A stretch of 64,000 bases of DNA from Gigaspora rosea (Eukaryota; Glomeromycota; Glomeromycetes; Diversisporales; Gigasporaceae). Positions 45,343 to 56,409 of the stretch are shown one piece after another. The first letter of the stretch is position 1. Each line of letters starts with the position of its first letter. The position numbers and the translations under genes were made by a program. Under the pieces are notes generated by a model. The model worked only from the letters and a program-made list of their open reading frames with translations, searched no databases and was not told the origin of the DNA. The stretch covers positions 51,921 to 115,920 of the forward strand of contig QKWP01000027.1 in assembly GCA_003550325.1 (NCBI GenBank), in the 5' to 3' direction.

Positions 45343-45501
45343 CAGTGTTGGCAAAATGACAAATATGACTTTTTTATGACAAAAAATGATTTGTAAATTT
45401 TATAAAAACATAATAAGATCATAGCAATAATAGTTTTTTATGACAAAAATGACACATTTTATAACATTCAATTCAATAATTTTGTCAAATTGCCAACTAT
45501 G
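45343..45501. mobile_element. 159-bp hAT MITE
   Basis: TIRs CAGTGTTGGCAAAATGACAA and (inverted right) CATAGTTGGCAATTTGACAA. Flanking 8-mers GGTATAAC (45335-45342) and GGTATAGC (45502-45509) match at 7 of 8. The interior is AT-rich with ATGACAAAAAATGA repeats. Confidence 0.75.
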
Positions 45502-45509
45502 GGTATAGC

Positions 45510-46025
45510 TGTATTTGATAATAATTTAGAGAATATATTCTGTGTCTGATATATATCAATAATGAAAAGTAGATATAAGCTTCATTATTATAAAGTTTTA
45601 TCTGCCTTATGAATTCATTTGATTGATTGATTAATTATCACAAGCAATCACGGGTATATCTACAATTATATTAATGTCTTCCTATGAATTTTACAAAATT
45701 TTTCATAGCTTTTAAGTAAAAAGGTTGCATATAAAATTAAAGCTAAAAAAAACATATTATAGTTAAGGCTAGTTTAATGTGGCACCTATTGGTAAAATTT
45801 CACAAGGAATTTTTAATTAGGCCGCAGAAAATGTTTTTCTAATTAAATTTAGAGCTATTCTTGAGGGCTTTTTTTTTTGTTTTTTATTCATTACATCTGG
45901 GGAGAAGGTTAAATAAATTGTAATTTCAAACCACCTGATAGTTTTTTTTTTTATATATAACAAAAAAATATAACTTTAATTATTTTATTACTATTTTTTT
46001 TTAATTTAAAATTAAATTAAAATAC
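45510..46025. other. AT-rich spacer, nothing recognised
   Basis: Homopolymer T runs and no open frame of note, ending at the TIR of the 46026 transposon. Confidence 0.4.
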
Positions 46026-46260
46026 TATATGGGTGATGGACTAGGAAAACCCGCCTTTGAAGGGGGTTTCCATTTTGAGAAAATGGCGATTATAGTTTGT
46101 GTTACCTAAATTTCTGTTGATTTTTTCCCCTGAATTTTTGATTTATTTTTAGACATCCAATCATTTGATATCACGTGTTTATTTGTTAACTTCTAGACAT
46201 CCAATCATTTAATAAATAATTTGATCACGTGTTTATTCGTTATACTACTATACTATCGCT

Positions 46261-47442
46261 ATGTCTTTAAATGAAAATAAAGAAAATACATTTGTTCCAT
46301 CACATATTTCTTTAGAGCAACTAGATTTAAGTGAATATGAAGATAACGAGTTAGTACAAGAAGTTGCACAAGATTTATGGAAATTTTTTCAATCCAAAAA
46401 CTGTGAATGCCGAATGAGAAATACTTTTCAATGTTTTGAAAAAGTTGGATTTAAGCGATTTTTTGAACGACATATGCAATTTCGTAGCTTAGATAAAAAA
46501 GAACTAGATTTAATTTTAATGGGTCAGCTTATGGCTTTCGAATATAATCAAACAAATGAAGATGCTAAACAGAAGTTTAATTATCAATTTAATAATGATA
46601 TTAAACTCTGTAAAAATACATACCTTAAATTAATTGGAGTTGGAAAAGATTATCTTGCTCAAATTAATAAAAGTTTAAAAACAAAAGGGTTAGTTGAACG
46701 ATTACACGGCAATACAAAGCGAATTCCTAATACAAAAAACCGTACAAAAATTGATCAGACTGTATCAAATTTGGTTTTTACATTTATTAGTAATTATGCT
46801 AATGTTCATGGGTATCCGTCACCAGGTCGAAATTTACAATATGATACACAGTCAATAATTTACTTGCCAACTAATGAAGATTATACTAAAGTATATAATA
46901 ATTTTATCGAATGTCTTAATATTTTTCCTGAAAAGCCATTCGATAAAATTAGTTATAAAAGTTTTGTTCGCATTTGGAAAGAGTTATTACCACATATTAA
47001 ATTTATGACGCCCGGTACAGATTTATGCGAAACTTGTGAAACTTTAAAGGCTGAAATTCGAAGTGCAAATTATAATGAGAAAAAAGAATTAATTCAAAAA
47101 AGGTTAGATGATCATAAACAAAAAGCAGAAATCGAACGAGAATACTATCGTAATAATATTTTAACAAGTACGATATTACCTGATACAATGCATATATGTT
47201 ACGATTGGGCACAAAATGTTCCTGTGCCTTATTCTCCTCAACAAATCGGTACAACATATTTTAAATCTGCACTTCAGGCTCATATTTTTGGTATTTGTAA
47301 TACTGGACAAAATCCAGCTCAACAATTAAATTATATAATTGCTGAGAATGAATTTCCTCAAGGAACGGGTAAAGAGCAAATACAACAATTAATCTTGTTT
47401 ATAATGGATTGCGACGATTTCATAATCATGAAAAACATTTAA
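46261..47442 (+). CDS. Transposase-like protein, N-terminal part (DUF7869-type family)
   Basis: 393 residues from ATG. Cys-rich start (Cys48, Cys50, Cys58) may bind zinc. A helical region with LVERLHGNTKRIPNTKNRTK (144-163) follows, then FTFISNYANVHGYPSPGRNL (173-192), a CxxC in TDLCETCETL (253-262), a charged probable coiled coil (265-297) and the motif MHICYDWAQNVPVPYSPQQI (310-329) with Asp315, a candidate first catalytic acid. These motifs match eukaryotic proteins I associate with the uncharacterised DUF7869 group; the assignment is from memory of motif patterns. Near 47385 the conserved reading passes to the -1 frame, so this frame ends with ~20 off-frame residues. It lies within perfect TIRs, which supports a transposase role. 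Confidence 0.7.
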   Translation: MSLNENKENTFVPSHISLEQLDLSEYEDNELVQEVAQDLWKFFQSKNCECRMRNTFQCFEKVGFKRFFERHMQFRSLDKKELDLILMGQLMAFEYNQTNEDAKQKFNYQFNNDIKLCKNTYLKLIGVGKDYLAQINKSLKTKGLVERLHGNTKRIPNTKNRTKIDQTVSNLVFTFISNYANVHGYPSPGRNLQYDTQSIIYLPTNEDYTKVYNNFIECLNIFPEKPFDKISYKSFVRIWKELLPHIKFMTPGTDLCETCETLKAEIRSANYNEKKELIQKRLDDHKQKAEIEREYYRNNILTSTILPDTMHICYDWAQNVPVPYSPQQIGTTYFKSALQAHIFGICNTGQNPAQQLNYIIAENEFPQGTGKEQIQQLILFIMDCDDFIIMKNI

Positions 47443-48023
47443 AAGTAACTTGTGATAATTGCTCTGCACAAAATAAAAATAATCTCTCATTATACTTTTG
47501 GTGTTGGCTTATATTAGTTGGCATGTATGATACGGTTGAGGTAAATTTTATGGTAACTGGACATACGAAATTTATATGCGATGGATATTTTGGTAATATT
47601 AAAACACTTTTTCGAAAAACAGTTATTAACACAGTAGACGATGTTCAAAAAGTAGTTAATAAGTCAACAAAAAATGGTACCAATAATGGAATATGTTATA
47701 ATAACGGTAAAGAATGGGCATATTACGATTTTGCTAAATTTTTAAAACCACATTTTAAAGAGCTACCCGGGATTTTAAAGTATAATCATTTTTTATTTAC
47801 TTCCAAAGATCCGGGAAAAGTATTATGTCAAACTGAAGCATATGGTACATATAGCACATTTAATATTCTAAAAAATAGATTCAAAGTTAATGAAGTTCTT
47901 GATAAAATTCCTTTAAAATCTTTATCAAAAGAACGTCAAGAATATCTTTACCATGAAATAAGAAAATACGCAGATATAAAATTTCAAGAGATAACTTGTC
48001 CAAAGCCATCGTGGCTTAAATAA
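47409..48023 (+). CDS. Transposase-like protein, C-terminal part (DUF7869-type)
   Basis: A continuation of the upstream protein in the -1 frame (the frame is open back to about 47380 and has no ATG). It carries LKVTCDNCSAQNKNNLSLYF (the CDNCxxQNKN motif, a likely second catalytic Asp), then FMVTGHTKFICDGYFGNIKT, a GHTKFxxDxxFGxxK motif with a further Asp candidate, and ends after KPSWLK at TAA. An RNase H-like DDE/D fold is my inference from the order of acidic motifs. The break from the first part is one base; no GT-AG intron fits, so this copy is probably a frameshift mutant or uses frameshifting. Confidence 0.7.
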   Translation: MRRFHNHEKHLKVTCDNCSAQNKNNLSLYFWCWLILVGMYDTVEVNFMVTGHTKFICDGYFGNIKTLFRKTVINTVDDVQKVVNKSTKNGTNNGICYNNGKEWAYYDFAKFLKPHFKELPGILKYNHFLFTSKDPGKVLCQTEAYGTYSTFNILKNRFKVNEVLDKIPLKSLSKERQEYLYHEIRKYADIKFQEITCPKPSWLK

Positions 48024-48540
48024 ATAACTTTTATTTATTTGGGAAAAATCTAAAAGCTTGAATAAATAAAAATTTTTTTTATTAAATAAAATTTTAAGGT
48101 TAGCATTAAATATAATATAACTTAATATATCATTACGTATAAATTAATTACCGTTATCATATTTTTTCAATAAACCAGCAATAAAAATTATTCTTATTTA
48201 TATATGGTATAATATAAAAGTATCGTTCAAAACTAAAACCCGCCTTTATTCTTGTTTTTGTAGCTGAAAAGTGGAAATTTTTTTTTATATCGCAATTTAT
48301 TAATGATCTAATTTGTCACTTTTGATTGGATGATCTTTGATCGTGAATCTATTTTTAGAATATGAAATTTTCGAAGAATTTTTTTTTTCAAATTAAAAAA
48401 TCTCGATAATTTATTATATCAACATAGGTTAAAAAGTGAAATATATACAGAAAGAAACCGGCACTTTAATTTGAATCAAAAATCTCAAAATTGATAAAAA
48501 AGTGTCAAAGGCGGGTTTTCCTAGTCCATCACCCATATAT

Positions 48541-48919
48541 GAGTGCCGCCAAAAGAAAACCTGAATTCAATATTTTAACTTAATAATTTGTCGGACTCAA
48601 CCTTTAAAAAATTTGTATAATTTGAATCCGACAAAATTATTACCGTACCGCACTGCCTTTAGTGCCCCGGTCTATTACTCTTTAAATAATACCGGATACA
48701 TTACAGAAAAAAAATATCGAAAAAATTGTATAAGACCTGGTATTAATTTGTAATTATGAAATTATAATATTTTTGATTATAGCATTAGATCCCAAGCATA
48801 ATACCTACACTTGGCCATGTATAATCTGTTTTTTTTTTGATAAGACCCGGGTACTAAAGGCAGTGTACTATGGTAAATTAAAAAACCAAAGTCTGTTTTT
48901 TTTGAGGAGGGCGGCACTC
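48541..48919. mobile_element. 379-bp MITE with GAGTGCCGCC ends
   Basis: GAGTGCCGCCAAAAGAAAAC at the left and the inverse of GAGTGCCGCCCTCCTCAAAA at the right. It contains an internal hairpin built on TAATAATTTGTCGGACTCAA (about 48580-48645) and another pair around CACTGCCTTTAGTGCCCCGG / ACCCGGGTACTAAAGGCAGT. It abuts the 46026-48539 transposon directly. Shares ends with the 77-bp element at 17325. Confidence 0.6.
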
Positions 48920-49008
48920 AAATAAATTATAATATAACGTAAATAAATTATTTTTTTAATATAAAATTTGAAATCTGGGCTATCTATATTATTTAATATA
49001 AACCTTAA

Positions 49009-49870
49009 GGCCGTTCAAAGTTGATTAATTAGTTAACGTCAATATTTTGGACTCAGGCACAGGGGGAGGGAAGGGGAAATTTAAACAAACATATAAAATT
49101 AATCAGTTAAAATTTAAAACTTTATCGATGGTTTTCAATGCAAATTTTTTTTATTTAAACCCCATAAACTTGTAGAATGTAATAAAAATATTTTATTGAG
49201 AAATATTTTAAAAAATACTAAACATCTTTGTTGTAGTTATATTTTTTAAACTAAAACAAAACTGTGATCTAAAACTTAATGCCGCAGCTTCAACCATCAG
49301 GCTAAACTTTATGAAAAATTAATTTTTATTTAATTCTACAAATTTCTAGAATTAAGATAGAAAAGATTTCATCAAGTTTGACCTGGTAATTTTCGAGAAA
49401 ATTTCGATTAAACTTAGAAAAATTTTAAATGTAGAAACTGCGGCCTTATTAAATTTTAAATCATTGTTTCTCGATGAATACCCAGTGAATTAAAATAAAA
49501 GTTTTTTTTATCGAATTTGGTTAGGTAATTGTTGGGACTTTGAAGATTAAAGATACGATTACTGTTGAGATGTTTAATATTTTTTTAAATTTAATCGATA
49601 ACTACCAGATCAATCTCGATAAACATTTTTTTATTTTCATTTACAAATTTATAAAATAAAAAAATTTTCATTGAATTTGTTCTGGTAGTCGTTGATAAAA
49701 GTTTTTTTTTTTTTAAAAAAAAAATTAAATTTTAATATAGTGCAACCAAAGTCATGGATTAAATCTCATTAATAAGGATAATGTTGCGTCATGATTGGCT
49801 CGTTTAATTTCCGGGAAGATAGTTAACCAAGGGGGGATGACGTTAACCAACTATTCAGCCATAAACGACC
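49009..49870. mobile_element. 862-bp Harbinger-like non-autonomous element
   Basis: Imperfect ~34-bp TIRs (left GGCCGTTCAAAGTTGATTAA, right inverted GGTCGTTTATGGCTGAATAG, both continuing to GTTAACGTCA). TAA flanks both sides (49006-49008, 49871-49873). The interior is non-coding. A G-rich block (GGGGGAGGGAAGGGG) lies near 49060, and GGGGGGATGACG near the right end. Confidence 0.6.
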
Positions 49871-49873
49871 TAA

Positions 49874-52800
49874 CTCTAAATCCTAAGAAAAACTAAAAAA
49901 AATATACCCTGTAACAATAAAATTATAATAATATTAGTGAGAGCAAAAATATTGTTACACGATGTATCGGTTATATTGAAATATTGACCAGGAATGCACA
50001 AGTTGCTATCTACAAAAATTTGTTCAAAGATAATTAGATTTCAATCTTTACTTGATGAATGTATTACTTGCGCAAACAAATTAATTAATTAATTTCAAGA
50101 CGCCCCAGTGAGATCACCAGAAGCTTAACCTTTGTCTGTGAAACGCCCTCCGTGTGCTGCCGAGGAAAAGCCTATTATTAGAGTTTAATTTATAATTTAC
50201 TGGGCACAATTCCTAAAAATTGATACTTAGAACGATTTTGGTAAGAAATAAACCGATGATAATTAAATAAGTTGACTTAAAACTGTTTGGAGACCGCACA
50301 GTTTCACAATAACATGCCTGTTATATTAGCGGTATTTTATTAGTTGTTGATTGACATATTGTGATACAAATATCACATGGGTGGGGAAGATCATATTCAC
50401 AATTGCTTTGTGGCAACAATTTAATCGTGATTAATATCGGCGTTCTACTGGGCAAAATTGTTGTGTACTTGAATTTAATAATACTTAAATTGTGTATATA
50501 TTTTTATTTTATTTATTTATTTATTTTTTTTTTTTATTTTTGCATTATATCCGAGATTCTTTATTTAAATAAATAAAGTTTAAAAATCACAACATTTAGT
50601 CAATTCATTCGTCTCCTTGATACTAATTTGTAAATTAGATCACCAAATTCACACTCACGCAATGGACAATCAATTAGATATCCATAATGATAATATCTTA
50701 GGGGAAATATTTAGATGAGGAAAATTTTAAACCTGATTGATTATCTTATTTGGTAGCTGATAGCCAATTCATATGTTTAATTCTCTAATTTGGATTGTAA
50801 TTGGCACAGAAATAACCCGTATTGGCCTTAATGTTAAATGCGACAACGTTTTTTATTAAACTTTTTATGCATCCGTTTGTTTTGTATATTTAAATACAAA
50901 TAGCGCATTTATCATTGTATTACATAAATCCGAGTTCTAAACTTCATTATTTACAATAAATGCATGCAAAAACTTTCCATTGTTTTTAATAGATAATCGA
51001 TCTGTACTACATATGCATGTGTCAACTTCATGTCACTAACATGCTTCACCTTTATTGTAAGCAACTTAAACTTCAATTTTATAACGCTTATCACTATTTG
51101 TGAATATTAATTTTAAGAGTCAAGTTATTACCGTAAGTTTTTTTAAACATATAAATGACTATAAATGCGTATGTATGATAGAAGAAAATTTTATTTTCAT
51201 ACCATCTAAAGAAGTGTATACTTTATTTACTGACACAGAGACAGTTTCGTACGACATCTAGTCAGGTTTCGTGTAAAGCTTCAGGTCAGGTTGGGCTAAC
51301 GCAAGACACTTTTAGACCAACATTTATTTTTATTTAATAGTTATAATATATTCGCTTTATATTTCCGAAAATATGGCGCTTAATGAATTTTAATATTAAA
51401 AATTAAAAATAAATACGTTCATTTTATTTTTAAAAAGCGTTTAAGAAGAAAATGGGAAACAAGGTTTATAAAATTAATACCTTTATAGACAAAATTATTT
51501 TCAGGGTCTTGATGTGCTTAGATTCTAAGCATTTTAGAATCCATTGTTACAATCTAAACAAACGTTCGTTAGATGGCTTTGATAATGAGATAAACTTTGT
51601 AAGTCTATTGACAAAAGTCTATCAGGGAATCTCGAGTAGAGATGTACATACGAGATTTTTGTCATTCAGAGATCTAACAAAAAATCACAAGTCAATTTGT
51701 AGTAGATCATTGTCAATCATTTAATAAATGACGTTATAATCTTCATATGAATTAATACATCTCTTAATATATTCGATAAAGAATTTGATTGGTTAGTTTG
51801 GTCGGACAGACTATTCGGACTCATTGTTTAGTTCATTGAAGACAGTGCTTTAAAATTCCCTTAGTTGATCAAATCATAAGATCAGTCAGTGTTTTTCGGA
51901 AGTAGGCAATTAAATAACACAAAAGACAAGCATGATAGTCACGATAGCCATTCTTATTATACGTACTGTTTACATGTCTTTAATAAGATAATTAAAGAAA
52001 CGATTCGAATTTGAGGACAAGACTCTTTACTATATAAATCGAAGATCTTCTCTTTGCCGCGATTTTATGCGTATTTAAGTAATCTACATTTATTAACTAA
52101 AAAAGTCGTATAATACTATTCTAAATTGACGTAATTTATAACAAAGATTTCAAAGATTTTGAAAGAAATTTATTCTAAATTAACATTTTGGGAATAACTA
52201 TTATTATAATTATAATTTTACAGACCATTTTTTCGGCGCAACACTTTGGGTCTTTGTTATTATCTGACAATACAAATCGTAATACGTTAGTAAAAGAGCT
52301 CATGAACACTATTAATTCTTCGTATTCTCATAAAGACGTTTATTACAATTAGTCAATAATAAAATTTACACTTTAGCATTCACTGACTCGAAAATGTATG
52401 CATGAAAAAATCTATTTTATATGTGAAATTTATTACTCAACTACGTGATATGTATGTTGTAAATTTATTTTCCATATCTATCGATTATTGATAAGATAGT
52501 TACACAGGTGTTTTTTTCAACTTCATCGATTGATCAAATAGTAATCTAAATTGCATTAATTATTTCATATGCATAAACATTATTATTATTATTAAAATGA
52601 AATATCTTAATAATCTTGGAAAAGCATAATGTTCGAAGCCTTAAAATTTACATGACTAATCTTATTTTTTATAAACATGAAAGTATAATGATGATTAACT
52701 TAAAACTTATTGAGAAGGTAGATTTAAATGAAAACCATATTAATTTAAACCATATTTTAAATCAGGCAGAAAAATACCTAAGTAATATTATTTTAAAAGT

Positions 52801-52875
52801 TAATTAGATTAATTAACTAAAGCAATAAAAAAAAAAAACTTAATTAAACACCATATGAATAATCTTACCGATTTA
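49874..52875. other. Low-repeat AT-rich stretch, few supported features
   Basis: Less repeat-dense and slightly richer in CpG than the element-filled regions. Frames at 50361 and 52616 are short and compositionally AT-driven; only 51452-51724 is listed separately. Confidence 0.4.
51452..51724 (+). CDS. Hypothetical 90-residue protein
   Basis: An ATG-TAA frame whose base composition is less AT-rich than its flanks. It codes a basic product with a hydrophobic stretch (about residues 11-24) and no motif I recognise. No intron signals or neighbouring homologous frames are evident. Chance occurrence is quite possible in this AT-rich DNA. Confidence 0.2.
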   Translation: MGNKVYKINTFIDKIIFRVLMCLDSKHFRIHCYNLNKRSLDGFDNEINFVSLLTKVYQGISSRDVHTRFLSFRDLTKNHKSICSRSLSII

Positions 52876-53076
52876 TTATGAATCTTTTAAATCAATCATC
52901 GTTTCAAAACTTTGTTTCTTTGATTTAGGTCCACGTTTCCTCCCTGATTTCTTATACTCGCATATTAAATTTCTATTAACACATCTTTCACATATTGGAT
53001 TGCCTGAACATCTTGCATGCGACTTCCTGCAGTTAGTACAAGCTAACCCGATATAAGGTTGTTTTCGTTTACGCAT
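52876..53076 (-). CDS. Minimal Zn2Cys6 DNA-binding protein (66 aa)
   Basis: A complete small frame. Cys13, Cys16, Cys23, Cys29, Cys32 and Cys39 follow the fungal zinc-cluster spacing C-x2-C-x6-C-x5-C-x2-C-x6-C. RKRKQ precedes the cluster, and SGRKRGPKSKKQ (44-55) follows it as a basic linker and likely nuclear signal. The protein ends 11 residues later, so it is a DNA-binding domain with no dimerisation coil or effector region. GGTATATAAATG-like sequence at about 53107-53120 lies just upstream on the coding strand and may hold a TATA box. It shares the CTNCR start, GNP loop and RGPK motif with the 37881 protein, indicating one gene family. A missing downstream exon cannot be excluded. Confidence 0.75.
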   Translation of the reverse strand: MRKRKQPYIGLACTNCRKSHARCSGNPICERCVNRNLICEYKKSGRKRGPKSKKQSFETMIDLKDS

Positions 53077-55261
53077 TTTGTTTGAATATGATATAAATGA
53101 TTGGATTGGTATATAAATGATTGAATTTGGTATAAACGCTAAAATAAAATATGTTTAAAGAAAAATTTTGTTAAAAATTATCATTTTCTTTTACAAAAAG
53201 ATTCAATTAATAAAGTTGATTGAATTCTTTACCACGGCTTTTATGCTTTCGATCCCACTAAGAAAGAATCCCATAATATATGAGGGTTTATATAGAAAAC
53301 TAATATTTGAATAAAATTTAACAAATAATTTCATGTCCTTTTTTAGGATTCAATAGTACACATACATTAATTGTTTATTTTTACATATATAAACAGATCC
53401 ACATATTCATCGAGAGATTAAATGGATCACTCGGTTAACATAATCAGCTCCGGTAAGCATCCGTAATAATCACCTCACATTTATCACAATCACACTATAA
53501 TTTATTAATTTTTTTGTTCTAACTATATACGACGCCATACATAATTTTATTAATATATTATTATTTACTATCTCACAATCGGAATAAAAAATTCCTTATT
53601 GCAGCATGTGGCTATAGCGAGAATCGATTTGTTATCAAGGAAAATTATTCGTATATTATAATTAATTACTTTATATGATTTATAAAATATCTATTAACAC
53701 ACTGTGGCATACGTCGTCAACTCATTTAATAATAGTATTTTTAATATATTAGTCATGATATCGTGAATACTTTTTTCCTTATCAGTGCAACATCTTTCTA
53801 TCCTTATATTCCAAATATGAATATTTTAATAGAACAAATATATGTGGTCAAATATTATTCGATTGGTAAATTAAAGTTCGAACAAATACGATTTATTAAG
53901 GTAAATTAGGTAAATTAAGTAAATTCAATTTTTTTTACAATTCATATTACACCCTTTTTTAATGTAATGATACAGTACGTGCGATTAGTCATTGAACCAT
54001 TTCCTATTGAGAATAAAATATTCCGAACTGAATTAATCATTTTTGGAAATTTTTGGAACCTTCATTCGTGATCACTTTAGGCTTGCAGATATAAGATCCG
54101 GTTATACCCTTCATCTATATTCTACTAGTTATTCCTAAGCGTTATAAGTTACGTTCCTGATATTATATTAATAAATATCTTTTATGTATATCAGAAAGGT
54201 AATCTTTTTGTACATCAATCAAATTTTTGTAACGTGCTGCATATATTAAAATAACCGTGTGACAAATAACTTAGATCGAATTTATAAATTATTATTTATA
54301 CAGTATATACATGTGATGTGTAATGTACGTGATTTATTATTCTTTATTATTTAAAAAAAAAGTCGCATTAACCAGTAATTTAGTCCGTGCAATATGGTTA
54401 ATGTTTAAAGTTTAATTTTATTTTAATATGAAAAAGATTGGCAGTTTTGGTTAAACATAAAAAAAAAAAAAATATGGCATAAACATTCCAAGAAAATTAT
54501 GCTCGTTTGTGTAATGAATTTTCATTCGGCGCTCCACAGAATTCGCATATAGATTTTAAACATTGAATAGGGGTTCTTTAAGCATCTCCCGTGGGCGACA
54601 TGTCTCCCGCATCTGTTAGCCAATAACGTGCCACAATTTAGTGTAACGTAATACGGTCAGGAAGATTCAAAACAAAGGTATGTTCGAAGAAACAATTGGT
54701 TATTTTCAAACAAATGCATAAGAAACCTCCTTTTATGCTATAACAAAAAGTTTTCTTGAACAAATTTACTATACATTCTACTTAATCTTTAACATAAAGA
54801 ATATGCTATAATAAATAAACTTTAAAGAATTTTGGGAGATATGGGACTATAATTTCCATTGAATAGGGGCATGTGTTACTGTACGATGGTGTAACTTGAG
54901 ATTATATTCTATAAATACTGTCAAACACGTGTTCTCAGTTAATTTAGTTAATGGTGGTAACATTCATTAAATGTGACAGAGTTAAAGGATATCCAGAAAT
55001 TACCCGACGTAAATTTTCCGACAAATATTCCCCGGCAAAATATTTAGTGTAATTTTTGAGGTTAGGATTAGCGTTAGTGCATCATGCAAGTTAAAATTTC
55101 CCGGCAATTTTTAGACCCTATAAATTTTAGTGAAGGTGATATTTGCTCTGCATATTTCTCAATTATTAATATCAAAATTTACTTGCAGATCTGAAAATCT
55201 GTATAGTGCAGGACAGCATAAATCAACATCTCTTTTTGTAAGTTTTACTAAAATGGTATAA
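53077..55261. other. Low-repeat stretch without a confident gene
   Basis: No long frames. A possible short spliced reading (53422-53678) is discussed in the findings. The rest is AT-rich with long A runs near 54352 and 54463. Confidence 0.4.
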
Positions 55262-55465
55262 GGCCATGCAAGATTAATTACGACCCGGCCGGGTCAATAT
55301 TTGGAACCTTTTTAAAAAAAACAAAAACTTTTTTTATATGGTTTAATAACCGGGCAGTTTTAGAGAAAATTTTTATATAAAATTTTATACATGAAATTTT
55401 TTTTTTTTTTAAAAAAAAAAAAAAAAGCGGTCGGCCCGGGTCGATTTAAAAGTTTCATGCTATGA
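55262..55465. repeat. Diverged copy of the 36207 Harbinger-like MITE
   Basis: ATAAGGCCATGCAAGATTAA, CGACCCGGCCGGGTCAA, GGTTTAATAACCGGGC and AAAAGTTTCATGCTATGA align in order with the reverse complement of 36207-36433. The left TIR is partly lost and the right TIR is not recognisable. Confidence 0.65.
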
Positions 55466-55670
55466 ATAAAGCTGCCGATATTAGAATATCAATCAACATA
55501 TAGCATACGTATGGGTGCGTTACTGCCTAAATTTTATATGAGAAGGATGATGTAAAGGTGACGTACTATTTGATCTTCTAAATGTCGACAACTCTAGTTA
55601 TGAAAACCAAGTAATTAAACTTGCATGACCTAACTTAAAATTATTTTTATAATTTTACTAAAAATTTTTT

Positions 55671-56401
55671 TACTTTCCTTTAATTATAATACAAGTTATT
55701 CTCGTTATAATGAATTCTCATTACAAGTATAGTGATACCGCTTGATATAGTATGGAAAATTTCACAGCCCGATAATTCATTATAACGAGAGTGACTTTTA
55801 GTTTGAAGTTTTGTCATTTAATATAGTGCAAATCATCTAATGACATCAAAAATCGTAACTTCTCAATAGAATATTCGGAATGTTACAAAAAAAGTATTTG
55901 AAAATAAGTAGGATTTTTTAAATAGTATTTTTACTACGTTGAATTATAATTATAAATCGGAAAAATAAAATCAGGTTCTCAGATTTTAATTATGAAACCC
56001 CTATTGCCTTGTAGTCTCGGTTAAGACTTATAAAGTAGTGCATTTGTTTAGTATTCATTGTTTTTTTTTTTTTACTTGTCTTTAATTATAATACAAGTTA
56101 TTCTCGTTATAGTGAATTATCAATACAAGTATAGCGAAAAAAATTTTCTCGATTTAGTGATTTATGCAACATATGCCAATGAACTCTCGATATAGTATAG
56201 AAAAATTTCACAGCCCGGTAATTCATTTAATGAGAATGACTTATAGTTTGAAATTTTAGCATTTAAATATAATGCAAATCATCTAATGACATCTAAAATT
56301 GAAATCCTCAATAAAAATATTCGGAATTTCACAAAAAAAGATCATATATTACCTTGTAGTCTTGGTTAAGAATTAAGTAATGCATTTGTTTAGTATTCAT
56401 T
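55671..56401. repeat. ~400-bp tandem duplication with internal inverted repeat
   Basis: Copy 1 (55671-56060) and copy 2 (56073-56401), offset 402 bp, share ATACAAGTTATTCTCGTTAT, ATTTCACAGCCCGATAATTC, GCAAATCATCTAATGACATC and GCATTTGTTTAGTATTCATT. Within each, TTCTCGTTATAATGAAT and ATTCATTATAACGAGAG form an inverted pair about 110-150 bp apart, so a small MITE-like unit was duplicated. Clearly diverged. Confidence 0.7.
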
Positions 56402-56409
56402 GAGTGGTT

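Larger units (their letters stand above)
46026..48539 (+). mobile_element. DNA transposon with perfect 35-bp TIRs, unassigned superfamily
   Basis: 46026-46060 and 48505-48539 are exact reverse complements (35 of 35), starting TATATGGGTGATGGACTAGG. The only gene inside is the transposase-like pair at 46261 and 47409 on the same strand. Two copies of AGACATCCAATCATTT, each followed by a CACGTG-containing segment (46151 and 46195), lie between the left TIR and the gene. Flanking bases are AT-rich and palindromic, so the target duplication cannot be separated from the TIR. A diverged terminus of the same family is at 58403. TIR sequence and protein match no superfamily I can name. Confidence 0.85.

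Noticed and set aside
46261..48023. Ordinary host gene in two exons
   Set aside because: No GT-AG intron joins the two frames, and the gene is the sole content of a pair of perfect 35-bp TIRs.
50361..50576. 71-codon frame with a long Phe/Tyr/Ile tail
   Set aside because: The hydrophobic tail is the translation of a T-rich tract and no membrane-protein context supports it.
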